A DNA stretch of 64,000 nucleotides from Cyanoderma ruficeps (GCA_008694505.1 VZDJ01007747.1:42450523-42514522), one strand, 5' to 3'; numbered from the stretch's first letter, positions 36,566-49,442 are shown. Made by a program: numbers and translations. Notes: generated by a model not told the origin, from the letters alone.

Positions 36566-39389
36566 CTGGGATGTCCTACACAGACTCAATTTTCAGATGA
36601 TGTAAAATATCTAACTGGAAAGGCAGAAAAAATAATGTAATATAAAGAAGTGAGTGTCTCATTAATTAGGGAGGAAGATGACTTAACAGAGAGTGGTGGA
36701 AAAAATTCCTTGTTCCCTGGGATTTGAGAGAAATGATACACACTTTCCATGGTGTTATTCTGCATTGCACTTCACAGGGGTGTCAAATAGTGTAATAACC
36801 TAGGAAATAACTGTACAGCCTTGAGGATGCAAGATGACACCCACTACATGGTGCAGTCTAGCCATCTACACGCTATAATGATGAAAGGTTACTGGTTTAT
36901 TTATAAAATCAGTAATGAGCTCAAAAATAATGGTGTCATAATTGATTTAAAATTGCTCTATTAGAATGATTTATGCTCATTATACAAGCTCAAATTGGCT
37001 TGAGGGTTCATAGACACTGTCTTTTGTCTAATTTTAAAATACATTTAAAATACCTTAAAGCAGAAAATTAATTGAGTAGGTACAGAATACAAAAGCAGGC
37101 TTGAAATAGAAGTAAATTTTGGTCCAGCAATTTAAATATATGCTTCAAGAGATATGCGAGGAAAAAAAGGCAGAATTATATTGTTTACCTGCAATTTATA
37201 GGTCCAGGTGCTGAATAAACACGGAAAAAACATGGAAAAAAAATTATTCTCTTTGTAACAAAATAATATTTCATTGTTATGGGGAAAGAAAGGACTAATT
37301 TCTCAAGTATAGGTGATGTTTTTGTCAAAGGAAGAGCAAGTTTCGTTTCAAAATAGCACAGTCTGAGATGCAGCACTGGTGTGAGATGTGCCTGGACGTG
37401 GGACTGATGGAGATGCTCTGATGCTCCTCGGCAGTTGGCTGCCCCAAGGAAGCCTTTCTCCAAAAGTCTCCTTTCTGTTTCACAGCGTGGGATTTTACAA
37501 CTGCTGAACTGTTCATGAAATTAAATTATTTTTCTTATCTTTCCCAAGGCAATACCCTAAGAGGATTTCTGAGAGTAAATCCAGCCTTCATTACATCCTG
37601 TTCTTTGCTAGACAATCTGGACATAATTCTGCTCTTGATTTCACTGGTGGAAATGAAATTACTCTGAATAGGAATGGGTTTTGTGGTGGTTGAAATTCAA
37701 ACTGCAGGTTTTTTCTACTCCTGGAAAAGAGGCAAGTATCCAATCATCCCAAATTTCCTTTGAATTGGAGTCCTGCTGCAGTTGAGTGTCAGCTGGGGAT
37801 TGAACTTCCCAGAGAAAACACCAGGAGCACCAATACCCTCTGCTGTGCTCTGTGGGGTGTTTTCCTTCAGGATAACCAAACCCAGGTCAGCAGAAATCCA
37901 TAAAATGACAAATAGAAACAATTTTAAAATAGTTGTGCACACATGTATTTGTAAGAGTCATGCCAAAGGATCATCAGGTTACACAACAAATCCAAATTTC
38001 TATTTTGTGCATAGTAAAACCCACTTACAACATATGATACTCTCAATGAGTAGGCATGGCAATGACTGTCCTTAAATTAAAGTTAGATGAAATTAAAGTG
38101 AAAGCAAAGATGCCTGGGAGCCCAACTCTGGCCTTATATGGAACTACAAGACTGTTTTTACCAACAAAATAACGATGGAATAAATCCAAGGTGTGGAATG
38201 GCTCACCAAAGTATGTGGCACGTGCAAACATCATATGTTCATGATGGAAGGAGGAAGGAAATGCCACTTAACTAAAGATGACATTAAAAAAATTGCTTAT
38301 ATTGAAGTACGTAAAGCCTGGCGAAAGAAATAGAAAATTTTAACAATTCCTCCCTTTCTTGAAATGTGTGGGATAATTCACTATTAAGCGCAGCATATGT
38401 TACAGTGCTCTCCAGATGTTCATTGTGAGGAAGGTGCTGTTGAAGAGATTAAAATAGCTTCCATGAGACTTTTTGTCAATTTTCTGATGAGTTTCCATCT
38501 GCAGATATTTTTAGCTGCTAAACACAGATTCACTAACTAGTGTAAGAAAAAAACCCACCCTTAAAATTCAAATTAGTCATTAATCTTACTCTGATTCTTT
38601 TGTATGCTAGATCACATCAATGAAACACTAAGGAAAAGATGGTGAGTGGTTGTTTCTAGAGCAGGTTCTCAAGGTAGACCCTAAGATTTCAAGGGAAAAA
38701 GGCCATTTTTAACATTGAATTTGACCTGTATTTTTTTTTTAATCATTTAAATTTGAAGATTTCCTCAAATTGTCACAGTTCAAATACAAATGGCCCAATC
38801 AGGAAGTCATAAGGGGCATATGCTGAAAAAATTCACTTTAATTATATCAACTGTCAAATGTAATTGACTGTATTTTATAAAATTTGGCCCGATAAGAAAA
38901 GAAAAAAAAGTTTTCTTCCCTGTTATATATTAAAAAAGGATAGAAAAAGAGAACAACCTTTATTATACATTAATGGCCCAAAGATAGAAGAGTTTTCAAG
39001 GTTCAGCTTAATAATCACTATCAGTGTGGAAAAGGAGTTACCCAAACCTACCTGACCTCTGTCTGAGTATCAGACATAATTATCCTCAGTGTCAAACCAC
39101 CTCTTTCCCATTCTGTGAAGCACAGGCTGTTCTGTTTGTTCAGAAAACCCTGTTTTATGGAAGCTTTTCCCAGAAAAGACAGAAAATAAGGTGTGAGAGC
39201 CCCTCAGAGCTGTAGTGCCTTCTGTTTCATGGGCAAGGATCACACAGGGTGAGCCCAACCCTGGCCTCCCTGCATGTCCCTGCAGCTCTCAGGTGGATTT
39301 GCTCACATTAGAGTTCCATGAACTGTTCATCAAAGCCATAAATGATGCCTTAAGTTTTAGCAAAACCAGTGAATATTGCACTCAAACCA

Positions 39390-40048
39390 GGAGCCACACC
39401 GGGCAAAAACACAGGCAAAAACAATACCCTTTGAAATTAGAGAACTGAAAGGAGTTGGTACCTGTAATTGAAAAATTCCTGCAATGTGGTTTATTAGTGT
39501 AATGTGAGTCCAAATTCAACACCCCAATTTTAGCTGTTAAGAAAGCAGGTTGTAAGAGTTATTGATTAGTACAAGATTTAAGAGCAATTAACAAAATTAC
39601 CAAGGACAAACACCCAGTGGTAGCCAATCCCTTCACCCTTTTGACCACGCTGACAGATGAATTAGGGTGGTTTACTGTTGTAGACCTGAAGGATGCCTTT
39701 TTCTGCATTCCTGTGCATAAAACCAGCCAGGAGCTCTTTTCTTTTGACTAGGAAAATCCTGACACAGGGAGGAAAACTCAGCTCGCTTGGATAGTTTCAC
39801 CCCAAGATTTCCAAAACAGCCCAACAATATTTGGAGACCAGCTAACAAAGGAATTAGAGGACTGGAGAAGACAGGAGCCAGGAGGAGTTATTCTTCAATA
39901 TGTGGATGACATCCTGAGTACAGTCAGAACTAGAGATGATTTCATATGACTTACTGTGACTTTATTGAACTTCTTGGGACTGAGTGGGTACAAAGTTTCT
40001 AAAGACAAAGCACAGATTGCCAAAGAAGCAGCAGTTTACTTGGGGCCC
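39390..40048 (+). pseudogene. endogenous retrovirus pol remnant (reverse transcriptase)
   Basis: One plus-strand frame (the frame of 39899) reads as the fingers, palm and start of the thumb of a retroviral reverse transcriptase, the enzyme that copies viral RNA into DNA. Landmarks in order are a LVQDLRAIN block at about 39566-39592, the motif A region VDLKDAFF at 39680-39703 with its catalytic Asp, an SPTIF motif B block near 39822, YVDD (motif C, two catalytic Asp) at 39899-39910, and an NFLGLSGYKVSK block after it. The style is that of gammaretrovirus-like (class I) avian ERVs. The frame is broken by five in-frame stops: one at 39446-39448 and then four more, in order, before LVQDL, after the SFD and DDFI segments and after GLLV. 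I found no frameshift. No gag, env, RNase H, integrase or LTR was recognised next to it. It is a dead relic; nothing functional is encoded. Confidence 0.9.
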
Positions 40049-43000
40049 AAGGCATCATTTAGCAGCATCCTGCCTGCTGTGGGCACCTCAGAGAGCTCCT
40101 GAGAAAGCATGGGAAGGAGTAGCCTCGATTAGGTGATATTTTTCACTGTTTTACAAAATTTTGTCCCTAAAAAGCGTGTTATTGCAATCAAGTGAAAATT
40201 GTTTTGTGTTCATATTGACGCCTACTGCCACCCAGGCCATGAATAATGGACCCAGTGGTATCACTGATTGTGCCTTCTAATGCAAATATAATATAACTCC
40301 AGAAAAATTTGCATATTATATGTTTCTTCATTTCACCTCTCAGCGTTACACAAACACACAGAAATTATCTCCTTGTTCCTACAAACATAGCCTGGTATCT
40401 CAGTATCATTCTTTATGTTTAAAAAGGTCTGTTCTGTAATTTTATTAGGAAAAAAACCTCACCCTAATATAAATATAATCATTATGAAAAGTAAAATAGT
40501 AATCCTTTTAAAAGTCCAATCTACTCTTGCACAGCTTTCCTCATGTTTCACTTCCAGCTTCTTTTAGTGGTATGAGATTTCCTTATTTTGGCTTATAGTT
40601 AATGGTTATGACTTTGGACAATGGACAATCTTCTGTATGGCCTTTTAAAATATTGAGATAAATTCAGACTCGTGAAGTCCAGATTTTTGATTATGAGATT
40701 TGTGATTTAGAATACAGATTTTTCCCTCCCCAGTGTAACTCAATAGAGCCCTAGTTAGTTGGTTTTTTTTTTGGTAGACAGCAGGCAGACAAGTATCACT
40801 AGGAGCAAGACTAAAGTAATTGGACTATGAAGAGAGACACTGATACTGCTGCCCTTTATTCAGAGGGAATGAAGACTACTGGGAATAATTTATTCTGAGG
40901 TCAGCAAATTTTCATTCAGCCAACATCTTATCTTCCAGATCCTTCTCCCTGAAAAGAGGCAAGTTCAGTCAGGTAATAAAATCATATTTTCAGCAGAAGT
41001 TCTGTAAGATTCAGGCTCATTCTAGCACAAAAGCCTGAAGATATCCATGGGTAGTTTGGGTTTATTTCCAAGCAATTTTAAGGAGACACGAAATATATCT
41101 CAGGCCTTGCAGCTCTAGTAATTCCAGTCCATTTTATGCATTGTCTTCAATCTCATTTTATGGTACTAAGCCTAAAGTTGGATACCTGTGAAGGAAGTTA
41201 CAAGTTTGCCTCAATTCCTCCAGGATCCGCTGGGAGATCCCAAAGGGAAAAGTGACTGTGGGGTGGAGCTTGGCTCTTGGTGGGTCTCACCAGCAATGGT
41301 CTGTACCCCACAGCATGGTTTTGGTATTTCATGGTGTGCAGTGAGAGCCAGACCCCTCTGAGCTGGACAAAGGAGATGTCATCCCAGCGCCAGGTGCACC
41401 AGCTGTGTCAAAGCATTCCAACCTTTACCCAGGAGCTCCTGAACTTGGGTGTGCTGCCATTGTACCAACCTCCTTCCACACAGTCGTGTCTGGGGCCACT
41501 TAAACTCTGCTGAAAATTGTCCAAATGTGGGGCAACTTAAACTGTGCTGGAAACAGCCCGACAGCAAAGGGTGTGGGAACTCTCATACTCACCCACATAA
41601 GTAAATACTCCTACACCTCCAAAGACGTTTGGAGGGTTTGCTTACACTTTTGGAGGTCTGAGTTTAAGCTCCAAACTCTCTGTTTGAGGTTTGTCCATCA
41701 TTGCCTCAGCTTGATCCCTTGGAGGAGAAAGGTTTTATACTGAGGTTCGTTTTTAAGTCATATTTATTTTGGTGCTGTCAGGAGCACTGAATCAAAAATA
41801 GCAGATGTAAAAATACCTTTCAACTCTCCAGAACTATTCTCTCTTCTGGACTTTTAAGAGCTTTGCATCACTCACTTGGGGTCACATTTCTGTGCCTTTT
41901 CTGATGCTCTTCAGCTCTGAGGACTCAGGGTTTCTAAGTGTGAGCAGATCTGTCAAGTCCCTCTATGCATCTACAGTACCCCAGCTAACTCATTTCATAC
42001 TTAATTTTACAAGTCTCACGTTGAAAATAAAAGTCCATCTTTAACGCAATTGTTAATTCCCAAGGAGCTACATGAGAAATGCCACAGTTCTGGAACAAAA
42101 GTGCAAGATCCTTGAATTTTCCATGGTACATTTCCAGTGCAAACATTGCTTTGAAACATTTAAATAAATTGTGATGAGGTTAAACATCCCCAGTCATAAA
42201 TAAAAGGGTTGTTTCCTTTCTTCCTATTACCAAATTCTTTAGCAGCTTGTTAATACTTTATTTCTGGGTAAAAATGAGGGACTCTCAGCCCACCTGCAGG
42301 GATTGTTTCGTTCCATTGGTAGGTGAGGGACGAACAAATTTTCATCTCTTTCAAATGACAACTTAAATGCCATTGAAAAATCTTCTCAAGTTTTGTGCTT
42401 GAAATGCTGCTTAAATAAAAATAAGTTGGAAAACTGCCTCCTTGCATAGTATAGCTTGAGGGAATGCAGTGGGAATCTCACTGAATCGTTACCGGTGATT
42501 ACAAAGCAAGAGCTATCGATAGAGAAAACCAACAGCTGTTTAAAAATGTTATTTTAGAGGTAAGTGCAGAAATGCAGGTAAAATACAGGCATTTTGTAAA
42601 CACCTGCAGCTGTAGAAATGAGATGCTATTCAAATATTGTTTAAAAATACTCATTTAGCCACTTAACACCCAGAGCTTGTAATTTATTTAAGAGCTAAGT
42701 CGTATGTGTGCTTTAGACCTTCTTCATTAACACAGATTGCTAATAGAAGTTATGGTTTAGCTTCAGTAATTCTCAGTTATTAGCACTGGAAAGGAGGGGA
42801 GCAGATGACTGTGAGTGATCATCTGTTACCTGTGTTACACTGAAAATAATCAATTTATAAAAAACTGAGACATAAAAGTACAAGATTTTAAAAATACATT
42901 AACATTTGCTAACAAGCTATAAAGTTGCGTTACATAAGTGCATCTTTACTTAGGGATAATAAACCAAATATCTCTGTCATTAGCACTTTTATTTTTAGTT

Positions 43001-43950
43001 CTTAAAGTTATTTAAGTACCTTAAGTTCCTGAAGACAGCTGTTAAATTGATTATCTGCAAATTTACACACAGCATCTAAAAAATAACATCTTCCTGACAA
43101 GATACACTATTCTTAACAATCCTGAATTATAATGTTAATAGGATTAGATTGGATTGCTATTAATCACAAACTATTCAGCCTTTAAAAGGTGCTTCCAACA
43201 CCTGATTGGAAATTCCGTTTCTTGGAATTCAATTTTCTTCTTGCTTTGCAAACGTTCATGTTCCATGGCCATGAAATCCAGGCTCTCCCTGCCTGGGTCC
43301 CAGCTTCAGCCGTGTGCTGCAGTGTCAGGTTTGGAAAGAAAGCTCATAGAAGATGAAAACATTGAATCAATTAAGAGAAAGCCCCAAATTTATTGCTCTC
43401 ATCTTTTTGAACTCATTTGCCAGAAGGGAAAAGAAAATCCATCATCGGATTCCCAGAGGGCGTCGCCATGCATGGCACAAGTGAGCTTGGCCGACAACCA
43501 AATTCATACTGAAATAAAGGCCTTTGGTAGAGATTCTTATAAATGATTTGCATGAGGAAGGACGTGCTGCATACTCTGGATAAGTGTGGGGCAGCCTTCA
43601 GGTACTCCTCAAACAGCAGAGCCGGCAGACTTTAAGGAATGTAGACCTCAATGTACCCAGAAATCTTAAAATGTGCTAAGTTTTGTGAGGGTTTATGCAG
43701 AGCATACAAAAAAGGATCCTCATGTCCTCTTCCCCCTGGGATAGTGGCATGTCTCTTGTGACTCTTCTCTCTGTCTTCAGCTCTTATCACTCACAACATG
43801 TTTGAGAATGGTAAATCCTTAGAGGATAAAGGCCTTCCTAAGTAGGATTGGTTCTCACGGGACATTTCAGGCAGTACAAAACTGTTGTCGTTGTCAAAAA
43901 CATTTTTCAAAACCCTGGAAAGCAAGAGAGGAAAAAAAACCAGATCGATA

Positions 43951-43985
43951 TTTTCTTTCTTCTTCTTCTTTTTTTTTTTCCCCCT
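43951..43985. repeat. (TTC)n / poly-T pyrimidine tract
   Basis: CTT triplets run into a T run and then a short C run; a low-complexity polypyrimidine tract on the plus strand. Confidence 0.85.
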
Positions 43986-45237
43986 CTTGTGGTCAACTTC
44001 TACAAGAAAGAATTCAACAGTGAAATATGAATGCAGGATGTTGATGTGAGCAGCCTGGTTAGAAGGGACAATTGTTAAACAGAGAAAGGCCTGGCAGCCT
44101 AGGAGCTGGGAGTCTGGGAACCCAGACTTGGAACCAGAAAAATCCTTGGAAAGTGCTGCTGGGCTTCTCTGAAGTACAGCTGGGCTATCTGGAAGGTGGA
44201 CATCTTGAGATATTACCGACAAACACAAACCCAAGAAATTGTAGTGACAACTTATCATCTGAAAAAGTGGAAATGGAGAAAATCGAGAGGGTCTAAAAGA
44301 AAAGGAAACACCATCTGTTGGCTATTACAGGTGAAACATGAAATTACAGAGCAGAGTGGTGGCTTGAAGTGATGATGTCCTGTACCCTCTGATGTGTCTA
44401 TGGTGCAAAAAGGGGTTAATTTTTATTCAAAATGAAATTTCTCTCTGTGAGGACTTCTCATGCTGTATATACTCTGCACCTAAATAAGTTGCATTCTCCA
44501 CATGAGCTTTCTTTAAGATCTTGGACACCACTGGGGACACCTCTGTGACTCCAGACTGTACCATGGATTATCTGTCCCCTGATTCATTTTCTTGTGAACC
44601 CATTGTTTGCTTTGGTTTGCTTCTGGGATGGTTAGCCCCCTCCCTGGGCTATAAATTTGCAGTAATCAATACTAAAATGGAGAAATTCAGATGAGAGAAT
44701 CCTCTGTGTCCTTGTCTATCATGGAATCTTGTGTACTCATGGTCATGATTTCCTCACAGCTGTGTGTTGGGTAATCCTTTAGGTCATGATAGATGCTGTT
44801 TGTTACAATTTTGGGGGAAGGAGAGGAGGTCAAAAATAAACAAGAAAATTCTAGTATTTTCTTTGGGCAAAAATAGGACTGTCTGTGTCCCTGTCCTGGA
44901 GGAAATAAAAGCCAGTAAAAATTGGTAGAAAGGTAAAGCATTATTACAAACAGGTAAAATTCAGCACATTCCACATAATCAAATGGGAATATCTGGTGGC
45001 CCTCATGCACAGAGTTGGGTTTTCAGGGGATGTGGAAAGGGAGCAGCTCTGCTGAGTGACACCGACTGAGTACCTCCAGCCAGAGCTGGGATTGAACACA
45101 TATTGCTTAAAAGACAGCTGGACAACCAAACTCGGGCCCATGAAAGCTCACTGACTGAAAATGCAGCAGCTGCAGACCAAATTCACTGAAATGAATCGCA
45201 GTTAGGGAAATAGAATCCTTTTATTAGTTGTTGGGTG

Positions 45238-45292
45238 GGGCTTTTTGCTTGTTTGTTTTTTTGGGTTTGTTTGTTTGGGGTTTTTTGGGGAG
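45238..45292. repeat. T/G-rich low-complexity tract
   Basis: Irregular GTTT/GTTTG units with G runs. It resembles the T/G tracts at 55831-55882 and 61385-61536. Confidence 0.8.
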
Positions 45293-46560
45293 GAAGTAGA
45301 AAGTTTGGAAGTTGGTACGGATCTTTTTGAAACACTCATTATATGTTCAGAAAGCTACTTTCTCTTTCTGCTGGTTACATTATTCTAATAAACCCACATA
45401 TTCTATTAACAGAACTGGAAGGATATTTTAACAATTGTAGCCTAGAAAATCTAAAGCAATTTCTAAATATTTAGATGTGATCCATAGCTATGATAATTCT
45501 GTGGATAAGTTACCAACTGTAAGTTCCTCCCTATCCATGAAACTTCAATATTTCACTTTTTAATTGCATCCCTATTTTATGGCAAGTTTCAAAACAAGGG
45601 ATTCCCTAGTTTTTCACAGGGTTTGGTGGTGGACTCGATTCACATTTCAGCAGATGTGCCTGGGCCTGAACTGGGAATATACTGAGTTGGCATAAAAGGA
45701 CCTTGTGGCATCCTGTGGCACAGCCTGGGGCTCACGTGCAGGAGCTCTTCCCATGCCCTGGTGCCCGCAAGACACAACCAAACTCACAAACTGCCTCACT
45801 GAGTCTCACAAAGCCCTTTCCAGCCCAAAACTCCTGGGCTCTGTGGAGCCTCTCCAGATGATTTTTTTTTGTCCCAAAGGTCATACAGAGACAGATGCAC
45901 CAAGTGACTTGTGCTGCTCTCGGGGAAATGTGCACCCTGGCACTGACCCAGGCAGCCTTGCTGGAAATTGGTTCAAGTGCTAGAAATGTGCAGAGGGCTG
46001 GCCTGTAGCTTAGTACATGGTGGTGCTTTGCTCTTCTGGGGCCTTGTTGCAGAATCACTGCATTCATCACGACTCTTTCTATTAAATCCATGACTTTGAA
46101 TCAGGCCGTGTTCATATTTTTTAACCTAGAGCTCTTTGGCATTTTAAACAGCATCATTATGTTCTTCATTTCATTCCTTGATACTGGTGGAGTAATTTCT
46201 GCTGAGCTTTGTCAAAAATGTATCAAACCTCCCAGTTAATGTACCTCTGCTTCAGCGCTGCCTGGTCACATGTAGCCTTTCCTTGGAAAACACTCACTCT
46301 GGTAATATAGTTCTTTATACTGAAAGGCTTCAGAAGTCATTAATTGAGATTGCCTTCAGATTATGAACTTGCAGAACACTTTTTCCTCCCTGTGTTTAAC
46401 CTGCTTGGCCTGTATGGGGGATTTGTGGGGTTTCTTGGTGCAAATTTTAGGAAAAGAAAGTGCTTAGTGGTGTTGTGAGTGGGTGATTCGTATTACTTGA
46501 AGAATCACTGTCAAAGGTATTAGAAAGGATGGGTTTAACATGATGTTGCAAAAGTGCAAC

Positions 46561-46760
46561 TGAATGGTCTGGGTTGGAAGGGAAGATAAAAATCCCTCAT
46601 TCCTAACAATGGGCAGGGACAATTTCCACTAGACCAGATTCCTCAGAGCCCCACCCAACCTGGCCTGGAACTCAGGCATACACAGCTGCTCTGGGCAACC
46701 TCTGCCGGTGCCTCACCACCCTCACAGGAAAGAATTTCTCCCCAATATCTAAACAAATAT
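46561..46760 (-). mobile_element. CR1 LINE 3' fragment
   Basis: The plus strand reads 'tgaatggtctgggttggaag', then ATGGGCAGGGACAATTTCCA, CACCCAACCTGGCCTGGAAC, CTGCTCTGGGCAACCTCTGC and 'gtgcctcaccaccctcacag', ending in AAGAATTTCTCCCCAATATC. This is the reverse complement of the CR1 3' region. Past 46760 the motif TTCCCAATATC recurs in slightly changed form up to about 46825, suggesting local slippage at the element's edge. Confidence 0.92.
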
Positions 46761-46825
46761 TAGGATATTCTTCCCAATATCCATTTCTTCCCAATATCTT
46801 CCCAATTTTCTCCCAGTATTCCCTG
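46761..46825. repeat. degenerate repeats of a CCCAATATC-type motif
   Basis: Variants of 'ttcccaatatc' occur three times, with more diverged forms (ttcccaatttt, tcccagtattc) after them, directly following the matching motif of the adjoining CR1 copy. A local expansion of that CR1 segment is the simplest reading. Confidence 0.6.
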
Positions 46826-49442
46826 GGGAATGCTAAGTATGATTAGCAAGAAACTAAATCCCAAACCTCTACTGGTGGTTTATAAAAGGTCTCTGACTTA
46901 TAACAGGGAGACATCTGCCTCTTATTTCTGTGGGCTGACTTTTTCAAAGGTCTGCCCCAGAGCAGCAGGTCCCATTTAACATTTTATTGCCTGCCATGGC
47001 ACTTCAAGGTCATGCTGTAAAAACATTCACCCAGCAGGTGAAAGCTGCCTTTGGCAGCCCATCTCTGCCTTCTGCAGGTCCTTGCCCTGGGGCCGGCACA
47101 GGGAGCTCTGCAGCACAGCCAGGCCTTGCTGGGCTCTTTACTGTGGTTTTGGAGCAAACCTGCCCCTGAGGGAACTACAAGCTCTGGAATCCCAAATATC
47201 CCAGCACTTCAGCAATGATTCAGGTCTAATACAGTGCCACTTTTCTCGTTTAAAAATGGGAAATCATATTAAATGTGAAAGCAATCTGCTCCCATCAGGA
47301 TGCTAAATACTGTTTTGTAGCTGGATTAAATAAATCTTAATTAGGAGGCTCAGTGTATATTTTCATTTATTGCCTTCCTTCCTCTCTTTTCTGCCTCTTC
47401 TCACGCCCAAGGATCCGACTAGAATATAGTAAAAAAATCGTAAAAGTTAAAAACATGGAGGGAAATACACAAAAACTAAACATTTGCATCTTCCCAGCTA
47501 GTGAAATATCAGGAGTCTGTTTTTCTCATAAATGCAGCACATTTATTTGTGTGTCTACGTTTGCATATGTGCATATATATATAAAAAAGCATATAAATAT
47601 ATAAAGAAGGGATGAACACATTCAAACATATTCTTTGCAGCTTATGGGGCAGAAAAATCTATAGAGCTTCAAATGACCATCTTCTGCAGTTCAATTTCCT
47701 TTGTAATGAAAACTAACGCCACAGAAGTATGTACATTGTTCAATTTAATATGGTCAATGAAAATTTATATCCCTCCTCTTATTTTATTCTGAATTATATT
47801 ATTGCAGAAAATGAGTAGGGCACATGTGATTCACAGGGAAAATAATCAGTTTTCCTATTGGCTTAGGGATACAAGTGAGCAAGCTTGAGAGAGAAATTCC
47901 TTTAGCAGAACAATGTTTTGTACAGAGGTTTTTTGGAGACCTGAGTCACTTAAAATGATTCCAGCAGACTGTTGATATTTAATTTCCAAGTCAGAAGCAG
48001 AGCTGGGTATTTACACTCCTGTAAGGAGTGCTGTTGTTCCCAGCAGTGAATGTGACATTTCAGCTGTACCAGCCCAAACCCTAAGCAGAGTTGTGTTCTT
48101 TGAACCCGAATAGACTAGAGTTTTGGATAAGTTGAGAATATAAAGTGTATTTTCACTCATGGCATGTTCTTTTCACCTCTCCCCACCACAGGCACAGACA
48201 CTGCACCCCCCAGGTCTCTATTCTTTTAGGAGAGGGGACATTGAGGGACCTGGCAATGGCAAGTCTGGGAATAATCACAGCCAAATCACCTGGCTCTTTT
48301 TCACCTTCAATTTTGTAGCTACAGAATTGGGGTGATGGGACTGAGTTTCCCATGGAGAGAGGATTTGAAAGCATGGGAACTAAAAATGCAAAATGACTTT
48401 TGTAATATGTGTAGGTAAAATATCGCTGCTGGTTGAGGCCCTTGTGGATACACCAGATATTCCAGGGAATGTGGTTAGACCTGAGAAAATGACTCCCAAA
48501 ACTCTTCATTGTGTTTTATATCTTCATGAGGGACATCCCAGCTGATTGTCTCTGCACAACTATATTTATATGACTTCAGCTAGTGAGCTGAATTCAACCA
48601 AACTGACTAAAAGACTTGAGAAAAAAAATTATATTAATTAAATGCAATATGGGATCTTCCTCCAGACATATGCTATCTGCAAGCAGTGTAGATGAATTAA
48701 TCATGAACTATCTTGAATAAATGTTCTTCAGGGAAAAACTTGCTGTGAAATGGTAGCAAATGAATCAAAATGATACAGACATCAGGATTCTTTCTGTTTG
48801 CTTCTCTGCTATTCTCCGCTATAAATAAATGTATAATCTTTCATTAACTATTTAGCAAGCTGCTTTATTTTTTTTGTATTTGCAGCATTTTGCCATCTCT
48901 TCATCTTATTCTTCTAAAAGTACAGGCACCCTTTGACTGAGGCTAACCTGGAACCAGATGTGATATATTTGGGCTACTAAGGCCAAAACAAGAAGTTGAA
49001 TTTTGTGGCTGCGTATCAGTCAACTCAGGCATTACTGTGCCGTGATCCATTATGCAATGTAAACAAACAAAATATGCTTTCATTAAGGGCTTTGAAGTCC
49101 TTGATGAAAGGAATGATCTGAAAGAAGGTATTGTTGATTCTATAAAGAAAAAATCAGGACACTTCATGTACACTAGTTTTCAGGAGTGTTGGAGTGCTAA
49201 TTGAAGCTGCAGTGAAGATTTTTTTTTTTAGCAAACCAAGTCAGCACAGGTTTATTTTCCCAACTGTACCAATTAATGATGGCTGGTGACACTTTTTATT
49301 CCCCAAAATCTTCTTTCTACTTTCCAGGAGGGTTCAGGTCTCCTGTATTTTCTGTTTCATGTCTGCCTCTCTCATGGGAATGGGGATTCACAAACTGTAA
49401 TCAATGCAGCCAGAAGGTTATTCAGGCTCCTCTAAAGAAAAT

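Larger units (their letters stand above)
29956..39389. other. long non-coding stretch, no gene seen
   Basis: More than 9 kb without a convincing coding frame (the longest, 33358-33726 minus, has 122 codons and no motif) and without a CR1 end motif. Small tandem duplications occur at 31796-31823 and 36513-36565, and a GGA repeat at 32553-32574. The parts at about 30340-30620, 34905-35010 and 36880-37060 are rich in ATTA/TAAT-type motifs and free of repeats. Confidence 0.5.
40049..46560. other. non-coding stretch with a possible LTR-like segment
   Basis: No convincing gene. The longest frame is 43791-44258 minus (155 codons), which includes a poly-K run from a T-rich tract and has no motif. 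The part at 42480-43130 is repeat-free and rich in E-box and homeodomain-type motifs. The part at 44335-44660 has features of a retroviral LTR. T-rich tracts lie at 43951-43985 and 45238-45292. Confidence 0.5.

Noticed and set aside
43791..44258. 155-codon minus-strand open frame, the longest after the real gene
   Set aside because: It crosses a T/C-rich tract that gives a poly-K run and shows no conserved motif.
48014..48030. 7-bp hairpin cactcct-GTA-aggagtg
   Set aside because: Arms of this length occur by chance many times in 64 kb; no T run or other context.
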